From NCBI GenBank assembly GCA_963854835.1, contig OY978527.1, forward strand, positions 22,512,057 to 22,576,056: a DNA stretch of 64,000 nucleotides, written 5' to 3'. This document shows, one piece after another, positions 1 to 12,529 of this stretch (position 1 is the first letter of the stretch; every line of letters starts with the position of its first letter). The notes under the pieces are model-generated. The model had not been told where the DNA came from, did not search any database, and worked only from the letters and a program-made list of their open reading frames with translations. Both the position numbers and the translations under genes were made by a program. Source of the stretch: Megamerina dolium. Its lineage: Eukaryota; Arthropoda; Insecta; Diptera; Megamerinidae.

Positions 1-203
1 CATGAATTTTCCTATTTTTTTCTTATTTTATTTTTTTATAGTGTCAAACACTAAAATTTTGAAAAAGTAAATTTTGGAAAATAAAAAACAAACCTTCCTT
101 TCAAAAATGGCATTTATATTTTGTTCAAATTTTTGCTATATTAGGAATTACGACTGCAGCAATTTTTAAACTGTCACTGTACGAAATAAGCTGGGAGCCA
201 CTG
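1..203 (+). mobile_element. Tc1-like element, terminal fragment (family Tc1-A)
   Basis: This stretch is nearly identical to the reverse complement of 14894-15095 and 49583-49784, the transposase 3'-side ends of two complete Tc1 copies in this window. It runs to the outer terminal inverted repeat (reading gtacgaaataagctggg then agccactg) and stops at a TA dinucleotide (204-205), the usual Tc1 target duplication. The rest of the element, including any transposase gene on the plus strand, lies off the left edge. Confidence 0.9.
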
Positions 204-502
<299 letters not shown>

Positions 503-559
503 AATCGATATCCTGCTCATTCTACCTAAACCTTTTACCGCTGCAAAATTTCTTCGTAT

Positions 560-965
560 TTAGAAACGGGAAATAGTTACATAGTTACAGGGGGAAAAAT
601 CTGGAGAATATGCTGGACGAGGAAGCAATTGTTTCAAGAAGTTTTGCCATTGCTACTGCGGTCTTGTGCGCCAGTGAATATTTTGCTATTTTCAAAGTAA
701 ACGATATGAATGACACTGCGTGTATCCCAAAAAACTGTCTCCATGATCTTATTGGCTTACAGGCTATTTTGACCTCCCTCGGCTTCGATCAGGTGTATGG
801 TGTGTCGTCTAGGCTTCATCCACGGTCATGAAATGGCACAAAACTCATTCGTATTTTGTTTGAACATCGCCAAAAACCCCTTTAAAGTGGACAAAAGATA
901 GAGTTTTTCAGACATTTCTTGTGTGGTGGCATCAATCATGCCAACAGACTTTTTTTCTGGAATAA
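560..965 (-). pseudogene. Degenerate mariner transposase relic
   Basis: Read on the minus strand, pieces of a mariner transposase appear in several frames and in family order. First comes a decayed version of the region around the first catalytic Asp. Next is a stretch ending VFWDT, the position of the family block around SVFWD. Last is LLPRPAYSPDF at about 600-640, the decayed counterpart of the family's HPPYSPDLAPSD block that carries the third catalytic Asp. Stops and frameshifts are frequent, so it is an old relic. I cannot place its termini. Confidence 0.6.
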
Positions 966-982
966 AATACTTCTTACTTCTA

Positions 983-1893
983 ACGGGTGTTTTTTCTTTT
1001 TAGAATGAAGCAGTTTCCGATAGGAATAAAATGGTATAACAGTTATTAAATCTGGTAACCCAAAAGTCATTTGTACTCAATAGGATTTGCAATTTCATAA
1101 TGGAAAGATTGAGAAAAGCAACAACGCTTGCAAATAATGGAATTTTATTACGAAAATGGTGGTTCTATCATCCAAACTCAAACATCGCTAGAGGTCGCTA
1201 ATTTTATTCAAGGATGAGGCTTATTTTGGCTGAGTGGGTATGTGAACAAGCAACACTGTCGGATTTGGAACGAAGACATTCCAGAGGAAATTCTTCACAT
1301 AATACTACATCCACAAAAACTTACTGTTTAGTGCGGTTTATGGCCTGGTGGAATCATTTGTCCATACTTCTTTAAAAACCCGACAGGCAAAAACGTAACC
1401 GCTAGTGGCGATTGCTATAGAACCATGATAACTGACTATTTGACTCCCCAACTGCGTGGTATGAATGTGGAAGAGAGGTGGTTCCAGAAAGACGGCGCTT
1501 CATGCCATACATCGAACATACCATAACAATAGATTTATTGAAGGAAACATTTGGAGACAACATAATCTCTTGAAATGGACCTGTGAACTATCCTACAAGA
1601 TCTTTGGGGAGGTATGTGAAAGGAATAGTTTATGCTGATAAACCAGCAACTTTGGATGAAGTGCAAGCCAACATTGAGCGAACTATTGGATTTGGGTTTT
1701 CAGATTACCCCACGTTCGAGCCAACCGCGGCGGCCGTATGCCTGAAAACATATTCAAACACTTATTGTAAAAAATTATCCTTCCAATATAGCAAATTTTT
1801 AGATCAGAATATTGCATTTTGTATTTTTTCCGAATTTGAAAGTGCTTCACTCTAAAAAACACTATTTTCAGAGGCTTATTGAACCACCCTCGT
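983..1893 (+). pseudogene. Degenerate mariner-superfamily element (DD41D-like)
   Basis: From about 1219 the plus strand reads LSGYVNKQHCRIW, then LHPQKLTV, a stop, CGLWPGG and YFFKN, and then MITDYLTPQL and RWFQKDGASCHT. These blocks occur in the same order in the better preserved transposase at 59847. The last block contains the second catalytic Asp. A later piece (1622-1690, VYADKPATLDEVQANI) matches the C-terminal part seen at 5417-5480. Frameshifts and stops break it throughout. Flanking gggtg (about 986) and caccctcgta (about 1884) may be decayed terminal repeats. Confidence 0.75.
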
Positions 1894-1894
1894 A

Positions 1895-2572
1895 AATGAT
1901 ATAATACACACGAAGAAGATTTTTAATAAAAAATGTTAACCTGCAAATGGTAGAGACCAAACAGCAAACTCTTAGAAAATTAATTTATGACATTTTCGTT
2001 CAAATCATTCGACATTTTTGTAATTCATTTACAAACAAGTTCTTTTATAAAAATGTATTGTCTTGGCATTTATGAAAATTGTATTTATACATACACACTC
2101 ATATATAAAAATTCTTGGTCCACATTTAATCTAATGCAAGGTATGCATGCACCAACCGTTGGTTCAATATGGGCATGTTGAATAAACGGTTGTATCATGT
2201 ATATTATGGTTATACAACCAACTTTGAGGTTGGTCCAACTTTTGTATGAAAATTAAAACATTTTAATTCTTGATGGGTGGAGTTAGCAGCTGTACAATAA
2301 ATTGGAACATGTATACGCAGATTGTACAACATGCTTTATTTACATTTGTCGTTATAGTTGATTTCAAGGAAAAAGCGGTATCATCGATTCCGCATTTTGC
2401 AAAGTGTTCAACGTAATGAATATGAGAATAAAAAAGTTGTACATCGTGTTGACAAGTGTATACTAAATAGCCTTCAACTCATTATACAATGTGTTTAACC
2501 AACGGTTGAAGCGTGTATACTCTGCATAATAACGATTACACTGTTATAGTTTTTGACATAAGATTTTTTTAT
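1895..2572. other. Gene-free AT-rich stretch with small GTTGTA/TACAAC inverted repeats
   Basis: No coding region is supported. Short inverted motifs recur: ggttgtat (about 2189) pairs with atacaacc (about 2212), and palindromic aaccgttggtt or aaccaacggtt blocks lie near 2155 and 2497. This could be a decayed MITE, but I found no convincing pair of ends. Confidence 0.4.
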
Positions 2573-2574
2573 TA

Positions 2575-2965
2575 ACGTTCTAGTAAATTCTGGCGGTTAG
2601 GGGCAACCCTACTGGGTTGATTGGTGTTCACAAGAACGCTGTATCAGTACAAATTTTTGGCATGTCGATTTTCACAATTTCCACCTTTTGTCACAAAAAT
2701 ACGAAAATATTTTTAAATGATATGGTACGAAAGAGCAAATTCGCGGCAGTTGAGCAATCCTATTTCAAGATTTTTCTGAAGAAAAAATGACAGAAAATAA
2801 ATTTAAATATTTATTCTTGAATATCCATGAAGAAAAACCAACTATTTAAAAAAAAAAAACATTTTATAAAAGCTACCGCTTGTTTTCTTCAACCCAAAAA
2901 TTTTCATTTTGTCGGATTACTAGTTCGGTGTAAAAGAAAAGTTTGAGATGTTGGCTTAATGTTGG
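2575..2965 (+). repeat. Ancient dispersed repeat R, copy 1
   Basis: This stretch aligns along about 390 bp with the reverse complement of 6160-6590. Shared blocks in order include agtaaattct, gttgat-ggt, cgattttca, gcagttgagcaa, a tcaa-atttttctgaa block and gaagaaaaaccaactattt (19 bases, at about 2831). The copies are strongly diverged. Neither has termini or coding capacity that I can recognise. Confidence 0.7.
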
Positions 2966-2969
2966 CCAT

Positions 2970-3935
2970 GATTTACACCAGTGATGGGCACAGTAGCTCC
3001 CAAGAGCTTTTTGCACTTACCAGCCAGCTTAGCACATTTGAGTGCTTGGTGAGAGGAGCAACCAAGAGCCAGCATGAAGAGCGAAGAACGGACGAAGAGC
3101 GCAATACAATTTCCTATACTCCGTTTTACAACTCTAACACAAATGTGAGAATGAGATTGAGAGAGCACGAGGCCATATATCTGTGTGGCTGCACAGTAGG
3201 TAAAATACAAACAATGTGGTAAATTAATTTACATTTACCTCACTAATGTTCTCATAATATTAAATATATACCTTAATTTAAAAAATAAACTCTCTGATTT
3301 TACAAATCGTTTTTATTCATTTTATTTTGTTTATTGCTAATAATAAAGTCTATATTTGGCTCTATAGCATTTGCTGCGACAATTCACATTACAGATTTGA
3401 AATTTATATCCGAAATTCTATTAAACGTTTTAGAAAGTATATGTTTTATGACACTGAGAAGCACCTCCCCTATGCTGACACAAATATTTAACACTCCACT
3501 CACAATTGAAACTTCCCGACTTTATTTTTAGAACGTTTTCACTTGTTTCACACTCCGACGACATTGTTACAATATGTTGCAAACGATGCAAATTAAAAAA
3601 AATGTGAAATTAGAATTTTACCGTATGGAATACATTTTTTGAACACTGTATTAAAATTTTCTTGCACACTTGTCTTGTCTGAATTATTTGTTATCACCGT
3701 TATCAAGCTATGCAGTAGAGCTGCCCTCGTTCTTATGCGTTGCAATAATTTATTCTATTCATTACAAAATTTTGCTATGTGTTTTACTGAATCGTTACAG
3801 TAATTAAGATCTTGGAAAATTTTTAATTTAATCCCTTAGTGAAAAGATAATTTTAGCGTTTTTACTCAATTCAATGCAAATTTTTTACATACAATGGCCC
3901 TAACAAAGCTTTTGTAAGTAATAATTTTTGATATC
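2970..3935. other. Gene-free stretch
   Basis: Short ORFs overlap on both strands at 2956-3222, but none has recognisable similarity or splice signals. The sequence is AT-rich and I see no repeat or gene structure. Confidence 0.5.
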
Positions 3936-4469
3936 TAATAGCCTAGACAGACGGCAGCCTAATTCCGGATTACCGGCGCACTTAATCCGAATAAAATAAT
4001 AACCTGACAGACGGCAGTATTGCGGATTAACTAATCGGCTGATTGCTGTTTTATTAGGTCTGCTCACTTACATTACTATCACTATCAATTTCTGTCATCT
4101 GCCACTCTCGATATGAGAAAATCTACAAGAAGTACGTGAACTGAAAACTATCATCAACTTGTAAATTGACATTCACCGTTCGTAATTGACAACTGGATTT
4201 ATTTGTTCTCCAACGCTTTTCATGTTGAAAACTGTTAACAATTGTTGAAATTTTTTTATAAGCCAACAAACCTAATATTTTGTAAAATGGATCGAGAAAA
4301 ATTCACAATAGACAATTTTCAGCAGTGTTGCCATAGCAAATTGCCTTAATCCTCTTTTAATTTGAGAATTAACTCATAGAGTTTATGCGGATTAGCTGCA
4401 GTTAATGCCCGAGTTAATTCGAATTAACTTGGTAATCCGGATTTAGGCTGCCGTCTGTCTAGGCTGTTA
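3936..4469. mobile_element. TIR element (family P1), copy 1, Harbinger-like MITE
   Basis: The ends are inverted repeats reading cctagacagacggcagcct at 3942 and aggctgccgtctgtctagg at 4445. Including the outer TAATAG they span about 26 bp each. The inside has short inverted AT-rich blocks and one short ATG-led reading frame (about 4288) but no transposase. A second member lies at 31324-32007 with the same ends. TA (3936-3937 and 4468-4469) is compatible with a target duplication, but the exact boundary is uncertain. Confidence 0.85.
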
Positions 4470-4492
4470 GGAATTATACTTGTATATCTACT

Positions 4493-5701
<1,209 letters not shown>

Positions 5702-5746
<45 letters not shown>

Positions 5747-5758
5747 GTATATATGTAT

Positions 5759-5854
<96 letters not shown>

Positions 5855-5860
5855 GTATAT
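5702..5860. repeat. (TA)n microsatellite, right half, with CA-rich interruption
   Basis: TA dinucleotides with an acacacacat patch at about 5759-5768. It continues the array at 4493-4625 across the mariner insertion. Confidence 0.95.
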
Positions 5861-5861
5861 A

Positions 5862-6158
5862 ATAATCATAACGCATTTGAATTTTATCATTGCTGAAACA
5901 ATATAAAACTTTATTTACAACGAATTTGACTGCTTTTAATAATTGTGATATGTCCGTGTAAAATAAAATATTTGAGATGCGGCCAATCTGATGCAAGAGT
6001 TTCGTTATCAAACGATTGTATAAAAAATGTGCAATACTACTTCTACTACTATTGCTCCTACTACTACTACTTTTAAAATATAAAAGACATTTAAATAAAC
6101 ATAAAAATTTTATAGTTTGCAAGAAAAGTCCGATTTACATGTAGTATAAATAAGTGCA
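5862..6158. other. Gene-free AT-rich stretch with a (TAC)n patch
   Basis: No coding signal. A degenerate trinucleotide patch (actacttctactactattgc and following) lies at about 6036-6072. Confidence 0.5.
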
Positions 6159-6159
6159 A

Positions 6160-6590
6160 ACAAAAGTTACTACGCTTACAAGTTTTCCATAATTTCTGCC
6201 GAACTTGTAATCGGAGAAATAAAATTAAAATTTTTTGCGTTAGAGAGAAAAAATGGCAGCTATTAACATGCATTTTTTTCTGGAGCAAATAGTTGGTTTT
6301 TCTTCAAGTATATTCGAGGTTATTTTTTAATTTCATTTTGTAATTTTTTATTCAGAAAAATTTTGAAGTAGGATTTTTGCTCAACTGCCACTACTTTCCT
6401 CTTTCGTTTGATACCCACATCATATACTGCGTGTCGTATAAAAATTTTGTAGGTTTTTTTTTTTGAAAAAAACTGAAAAATTATGAAAATCGCTTTCTCG
6501 GAAATTTGACATGGTACAGCCCTCTGGTGGATACCGATCAACTTAGAAGGTTTGCCCTGACTGAATTTAGAATTTACTACAACGATGATA
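6160..6590 (-). repeat. Ancient dispersed repeat R, copy 2
   Basis: Its reverse complement aligns with 2575-2965 over the full length, including the shared block at about 6288-6306 (gaagaaaaaccaactattt on the minus strand). It lies downstream of the acetyltransferase gene. A 101-codon minus-strand frame (6320-6625) covers most of it but has no recognisable domain. Confidence 0.7.
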
Positions 6591-6732
6591 AATTGCAGTA
6601 GTGTTATAGTTTCATATAATTCCACAAAGTTGAAATTTTAAAATGCGAAGGAACAAAATGATAAATTAAATACAGTCAATTTCTCTGATCCCTCGAAGAA
6701 TGTACAATTGCAAGTGCACAAAGTTGTACTAT

Positions 6733-7719
6733 TTAATTTAATATTTTGTAGACTACTTGTAATTTAATATGTGGCGCTTCGACGGGTAATATAATTTTTC
6801 CATTTTCATCTGTATATTTATCATAGTATTGTTCAATCAAAGGCTGATAACCATTTGATTTGAATATTTTCTGTGAGAATATACCAGTAGCATCGGCCTT
6901 CAGTAACTATAAATGGGATAGAAAGTGTGAAATTAAAATCTAATTATTATTAAATACGTACACTGAAGGGTAAATATTGCCCTATGTTAATTAAAATCGA
7001 ACGAAATTAAAGAGAAATCAAAAAAACAATTCGTAATTTGTAAAATGGAATTTATAAATATATAATTTGTAAAATGGAATTTATAATATTGGTATGTAAA
7101 TATTTTACAGGATCATACTCGTATATTTAAAGTTATACCGTTAAGGAATGGTATTTTTTTTTGATATGGTGGAACTAATGCACATATTGTTACATACCTT
7201 AAATTGATTTTCTCTAGCAAGTTTTTCACTTTGTTTGACCATCTCATTTGCTATGCCACGCCCACGAAATCGTGAATCCACTGAGAGTATACGCAAATCA
7301 AATGCTTTATTTACATTAAATTTTTCAAACATATTAGCTCTCTCATTAACTGTGTATAATAGGCGATAAATAATTTTAAATTGTTCATCAGTACACTCAT
7401 CCAGCTTCTTTTGTGAATTTTCAAAATCGTCTGATAGTAAAATCCCATTTAATAATACACCTGCAATCTATAAAACGTGTACCTATGCATATATATTTCT
7501 CTATACCGTTTTTATTTTATATCATATCACCTCATTCTCTTCATTCACAGCCATTATACTTATATTATCCACAAGTGCACGATAACTATGACGCTCCAGA
7601 TCAAGATTATAAGACGATAAACCGGCTGCCTTATTTAATGGCTCATCTTTAAAGAAGAATTCACGTAGATGTTTGATAACATCATCGTAACGATCTGCTG
7701 ATATTAATTTATACTTCAT
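6733..7719 (-). CDS. Arylalkylamine N-acetyltransferase-like protein (GNAT family), three coding exons
   Basis: The predicted enzyme transfers an acetyl group from acetyl-CoA to an amine such as an arylalkylamine; the substrate cannot be read from sequence. Coding exons on the minus strand are 7719-7531, 7467-7198 and 6906-6733, all in phase 0. They join with gt donors (gtgata, gtatgt) and ttatag acceptors to give about 210 aa, the usual length for fly AANAT-like proteins. The acetyl-CoA loop RFRGRGIANEM is preceded by DLRILSVD, the typical GNAT motif A. The N-terminus reads MKYKLISADRYDDV, and I chose this ATG because a splice acceptor (acttgcag) lies just upstream at 7736-7743, so an upstream exon probably exists. 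No frameshift or stop was seen. Which AANAT paralogue it is remains open. Confidence 0.88.
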
Positions 7720-7771
7720 AGCTGAATGTATTTGGCTGCAAGTATAAAAATAAATAAATAAATATAAATAC

Positions 7772-7836
7772 ATATGTGGCACTTAAAGCCCCGAGGGTTC
7801 CTTTGGCCGAGCTTCTTTTCCATTCCATTACCAGAA
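7772..7836 (-). repeat. SINE (family Sn) 3'-end fragment
   Basis: On the minus strand this reads as the 3' end of the SINE at 62221-62589: a block about aatggaa-agaagctc, then ggggctttaagtgccacata, followed by a T-rich tail. The tail runs directly into the splice acceptor of the acetyltransferase exon at 7735. Confidence 0.8.
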
Positions 7837-7839
7837 AAC

Positions 7840-8750
7840 TTTTAAATGCTGTATGTTAACATAGCAAATTAAGTTGAAATAAGATCACATAATAAGCACA
7901 ATTTTTTTTCTAAAATTCTGAAATTTTATCAAATTTAATATTATGAAAATGATAAATAATATTGTGAAACACCACATATATAGTAAGTGCATGTATTTAT
8001 AAATATAAGCATTTGCGTGAATGGAGTATATTAGAGTGCTGCATTCGTTTGCTTCTTCAAAACACTATATTGATATTAGAATAGAATCTATCATTCATTC
8101 TCTCTAAGCAAATACGAATTAGAATGAATCAAATAGAAATAGAATGGAATGTAGTTTATATTTCATTTTTAGAATGAAATCTCAAAATTTGCAAATGGAA
8201 GTAAAGCTTTTTGCTTTTTTCTGTTACATTACAACACATATAAGCAAAAAATACAGTAGATAAGACAACATGACGCGGCATGACGCAGCAATACAAATCA
8301 TCAGTGCTTGTCATGAAAAGCAACAACAATTATAACGTACAACATACTCGCATTACTCTCAAATATTTTTTATTTCAATATTCTATTTGCTTAATATTTT
8401 ACTCTCACTCATTCTCATTCTATTTAGATATGCTTTGCAAATATTGTTCATGTTTTGAGAGTAAAAATAATCATTCAAAAATCAAATACATTCTCACAGG
8501 TCTTTAATACATATATATTGAATAATAGTAAAAATTCTTCATAAAATTTTATTCCACATACATATATAGAATTCAAAAAAATATTTACTAATTCACATAT
8601 AAATGTGTAAGTATGTGATCTTATTTCAATTTAATTTGATATGTTAATTTATAGCAATTCCTCTCCAGCTCGTTGCATTGCTCTCTTCAAAATTTCTGTA
8701 TACTGCAACTCTGTTAACTAACCCTAAAATCCAAAGAAGGACTTCTGTAG
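7840..8750. other. Gene-free AT-rich stretch
   Basis: No coding region, domain or repeat is recognised. The 8080-8180 part is rich in gaat motifs. Part of this may be first intron or promoter of the acetyltransferase gene. Confidence 0.5.
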
Positions 8751-8752
8751 TA

Positions 8753-9635
8753 AAGGGTGATTTTTAGCAACTTTCTTTTTGGCAACACTGTTTTTGGTAG
8801 CTCAGCTGTTTTCGTGTAACATTTTACTGTCAAACATGTTCAGTTTGGTCTATACCTATGCTTCCAGATTATTGAATTTTATTATAAAAGTTCATGCTCC
8901 GTTAAGAAAGCTCATCGTGCAATTCTTTTATTTTATGGTCAGTTTGAGGCGGCTCTTCGGAATCTTGTGACTAAATTTCGCACCAAATTTACATTATTGG
9001 ACATAAAACCACCAACACGCATACGTAGAGTGCGGACAGAGGAAAATATAGCAGCTGTATCCGCCAGTGTTGTTGAAGACCGTGAATTATCGATTCGCCG
9101 CCGTTCGCAGAAATTCGGCCTCTGTTACTCCACTATGTGGACAATTTTGCGGAAGGATTTGGGTGTACAACCTTTCAAAATACAGCTAGTGCAAGAATGG
9201 AAGCCACACGACCTACCACAACGGCTAACTTTTGGTGAATGGGCGCTGGCAAAGTTGGATTAACATCCACTTTTTTATCGGAAATATTTGTTCAGCGACG
9301 AAGCTCAATTCAGGTTGAATGGATACGTGAACAATCAAAATTGCCATATTTGGTGTGAAGGGCAGCAAGAAGCATTGCAAGAACTGCCAATGTATCCCGA
9401 AAAATGCACTGTTTGGTGGGATTATGGGCCGGTGGCATCATTGAACCGTGCTTTTTCAAAAACGACGAAGACTGGAACGTTACTGTGAATGGCGAGGCGC
9501 AACCACGGTCAACATTTACATAAAATCAGCTTTAAACGTTGAATTATATAGATCGTTCTATCGACTTAAATAAAGATTTCATACATTTCTCTAAATTATA
9601 TGTGTTTTTTACGAAGGCTCTTAAAAATCACCCTG
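8753..9635 (+). mobile_element. Decayed mariner-superfamily element with intact ends
   Basis: Left end aagggtgatttttagc and right end gctcttaaaaatcaccctg form terminal inverted repeats flanked by TA (8751-8752, 9636-9637). Inside, plus-strand frames read TRIRRVRTEENIAAVSASV, then RRSQKFGLCYSTMW, and LFSDEAQFRLNGYVNNQNC, which includes the first catalytic Asp. After about 9490 the sequence jumps to the terminal region, so the second and third catalytic residues are deleted. The motif order resembles the DD41D copies at 4626 and 59733, but the sequence is a different, older family. Confidence 0.85.
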
Positions 9636-9639
9636 TATT

Positions 9640-10950
9640 AAAAGTTCTATTTTATGATCCTTGTTTCTTTGAAAATACTTAAGGAATTGAAATTCCAGAA
9701 TATCAACGTTTTTTCATTACGAATTTCATAGAAATATCGAATTTGTAAATATATATTTTAACTCACATTTTTTATACATTTTTTATTGCTAAATGTTAAT
9801 TATTCATTATGGAAAATTAAGAAAAATAATGGATATGATTTATGTACCTATCCTTGTCTATTTCTACCTTGAAATCTCTCATAAAATCAAAAGTAGAATT
9901 ATCACAACGCCGACTGTTTATGGACCCCCTATTAGCCAACGCCCTGTTTCAGACACTTCGAAAACCCTTCATCTAGTCCAGATAAAAACATTATCAAAGT
10001 GAACGGAGGCACGTAGGCAATGCATGCCTACGTGCCTCTAAGTAAAGTGATGCATAAAGTGATGCATCAAATGCATCACTTTATGAATTATTTACCGAAC
10101 AAAGTAACAAATTTTCAATTTTCTTTAAAGAAGGCGAACCCCTGGCCCGCAGACCAACTGCGATCCGCGAAAAGTTTTTACCCCGCTCGTGAGATCTTAG
10201 AAGAGATGTGCAACCTGTCCAAGAGTTTTGTAAAAATATATTGGCTGAAGAATTTCCAAATTTAGTTGGTGTACAAAGTATATTATTTACTCTTTATTTA
10301 CGGTTTTAACATATCGATGTGAACAGATGTCATACTTTTTTCACTTTACAAAGAACACAACATACAAAGAATAGGAAAAACAGCTATTAATCAATAGTTG
10401 TTGTTCCCATTCTTTGTATGCTGTCGCAGCCGATAACAGAAATAAATCATATTCATATTTATAGATTACAAAATTACGGGTCAAGAGAAGGATACAGAGT
10501 AATGTTTTGAGCAAATATAATTCGTATAAGAAACATGGATTCATCATTGTCAATTAATAGAACAATAAAAACAAACAAGCGTGGCAACTTTTGCGGGTAA
10601 AGAGATCAATGCCAGTTTATCGGTACAATTATGCGTATCGGTCTTCTGTGCATGAGGCCTTGAGTTCGAACGTCAGTCGAAATTCATTCAACAGCATTTC
10701 TTTTCAGGTGGCAATTTTTTCGACACTAAAAATTTGGCAAAAAAAAGCTTCAAAAATCACCTTTTCTTTATAACCTGCCCAAATGCAAGGCTAGATAGTT
10801 TAAGGAATCTATAATGGTATAAAAATAATGTAGAAATTTCTGATCAGCGCGGACGAAATAATCGATCTAAATATGTTCGTCCATTTTCTTGTATTTGTTT
10901 AAATTTCGAAACGTTACAATTTACTTAATATTGTATTTAAGACAACTGTA
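9640..10950. other. Gene-free stretch with twin palindromes
   Basis: No gene is supported. It holds the two adjacent perfect palindromes at 10006-10084 (listed separately). A weak tRNA-B-box-like string (gagttcgaacgtcag) lies at about 10662, which could be the head of a decayed SINE. Confidence 0.5.
10006..10084. repeat. Two adjacent 14-bp-stem palindromes
   Basis: Hairpin 1 (10006-10038) has stem gaggcacgtaggca, loop atgca and the exact inverse stem. Hairpin 2 (10054-10084) has stem ataaagtgatgcat, loop caa and the exact inverse stem. They are separated by 15 bp, and the left half of hairpin 2 is itself preceded by a direct repeat of aaagtgatgca. Confidence 0.93.
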
Positions 10951-10954
10951 TTTT

Positions 10955-11275
10955 TCACATAGATTAATATTGAGTGCATAATATACAAGGAATGGACGAG
11001 CCGCACCTACTATTTATTGTAACTCCCGTACAAAGTAGCGGAATTTTTCCAAATTTTTAACTGCCATAACTTACATACTTTTACGCCTGGGATAATCATA
11101 TTCGACACGCAGATTTATATTGTAAGGTAAAATAATTTTACAAGACATGAGCGAGCCACACACATTATTCAATATAACATCCATACGATGTCGCGGAATT
11201 AAAAAACCTTTTTTAACGACCATAAGCAGTCTTTCGCTGATAACAAATATATTTGACGCGTAGATTAATTTTATA
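10955..11275. repeat. Diverged tandem repeat, unit about 150 bp
   Basis: Recurring anchors are spaced about 150 bp apart. The agatt anchor lies at 10961, 11111 and 11262, and the block gacgagccgcacc (about 11000) recurs as gagcgagccacacac (about 11150). The block cgtacaaagtagcggaatt (about 11029) recurs as a diverged tacgatgtcgcggaatt. Two full diverged units and a partial third are present. No coding frame is kept. Confidence 0.8.
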
Positions 11276-11279
11276 AAAT

Positions 11280-12160
11280 TTAATAATTTCGAATTGAAGT
11301 TAATTTGGTTATTTTGAAGTCTAAATACAATACCCTGAAATTAATTTGTCATTTTCGAATTTACAATTGAAAAAGGTGTTAAATAAATTAAAGTAAATTT
11401 TGCAATATTTCTTCAATTTTCTTCTTCTTTTAATTAAAATTTAAAATTCCTAATATTACTTATAATGTCCAGAAATGTACAAAAATCGAATTTTAAAACG
11501 AATTTGTTAAAATCTAATAAAAATTGATTTATATTAACTTTATTATTGAAAAAAAAAACTAAATTAAAATAGGAACAAACGCAAGAATACGGTCATCTAA
11601 GGAAAACAATTCTTTTTCTTTGTGAATATAACAAATCAAATATTTGTTGGCGGCAACGCCCATATAAGACGTGGCTCAAGGTCAAAGTTCAAATTTACGA
11701 TCGAAATTACTCAATAAAGTAGGAATTTTTTAAAGTAGTATGGGTATAAAAAAAGGGTTTTTAAATACTTTTTATTGATATATATTATTTATTACCTATT
11801 TCTAACTTTTTTAAAGTTATTTCCAAAAATATGAATTTGTAATTTTTTTTCAAAATCCAATATTTTTCCAGATAATAAACCTTATTTATCTATCAAAAAT
11901 TTAGCACCATATTAAAGTCTTTACAATTATTAAAGTCTATACAATTACCTTTAAAGGGGTGTATAAAACATGTTTTCAAAAAATTTTTATGCATTAACAT
12001 TTTTTTTAATTGATACTTCCTAAAGTTTTATGGACGGATTTCAATACAATTACTTGTATGTCTTCAAATTCAGTTTCGAGACCAACATTATTTTAGGTTA
12101 AAGGTTTTTTTGATAGAGGGCGCAAAAATACCTTTATAGTCTTTATAGAGATGTCTCCGA
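11280..12160. other. Gene-free AT-rich stretch
   Basis: No gene, domain or repeat structure is recognised. The sequence is very AT-rich with many homopolymer runs. Confidence 0.5.
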
Positions 12161-12164
12161 TTCG

Positions 12165-12360
12165 GCCGACCACACCAACGAATGAGCCATACATTTTTAC
12201 AAAACTCAAATTGTCAAAACAATGGAGCGATTTTGTTTAGATTTTATATACATTTTTGTTTACCGCGGCCTATATGGGTATATGGTAAAATTTGCATACT
12301 AACGAGCACAGCATGCATAAACACATGTATGTACCATGCATTCATTTCAAATTCAATGTT
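12165..12360 (-). repeat. Dispersed repeat X, uninterrupted copy
   Basis: Its reverse complement matches 14820-14893 joined directly to 16543-16660, that is, copy B without its Tc1 insertion. Shared blocks include acatacatgtgttta, catgctgtgctcgtt and ataaaatctaaacaaaat. The junction reads cccatataggccgcgg here (about 12265-12280). It is therefore a paralogous empty site for that Tc1 element. Confidence 0.85.
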
Positions 12361-12529
12361 TTTCGTTTGCATGCTGAGCTACTACAATCAGAGCTGTAAA
12401 AGAATTGAATCATTACGGAATTCACTCACCCTTAATTCATTTAAAAGCTACATCAACGAGGCTGCACTCTTTTGCTTCGAATTCATTAAAGAATGACAGA
12501 CGAACCATTCATCATTCTCAAAAGCTTAA

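Noticed and set aside
2956..3222. Overlapping frames on both strands as a small gene
   Set aside because: Neither frame shows a domain, signal peptide or splice structure, and they overlap almost entirely.
7772..7782. MPHMYLYLFIYFYTC as the N-terminus of the acetyltransferase
   Set aside because: This extension is translated from the SINE tail and crosses a splice acceptor; the internal ATG at 7719 is the better start.
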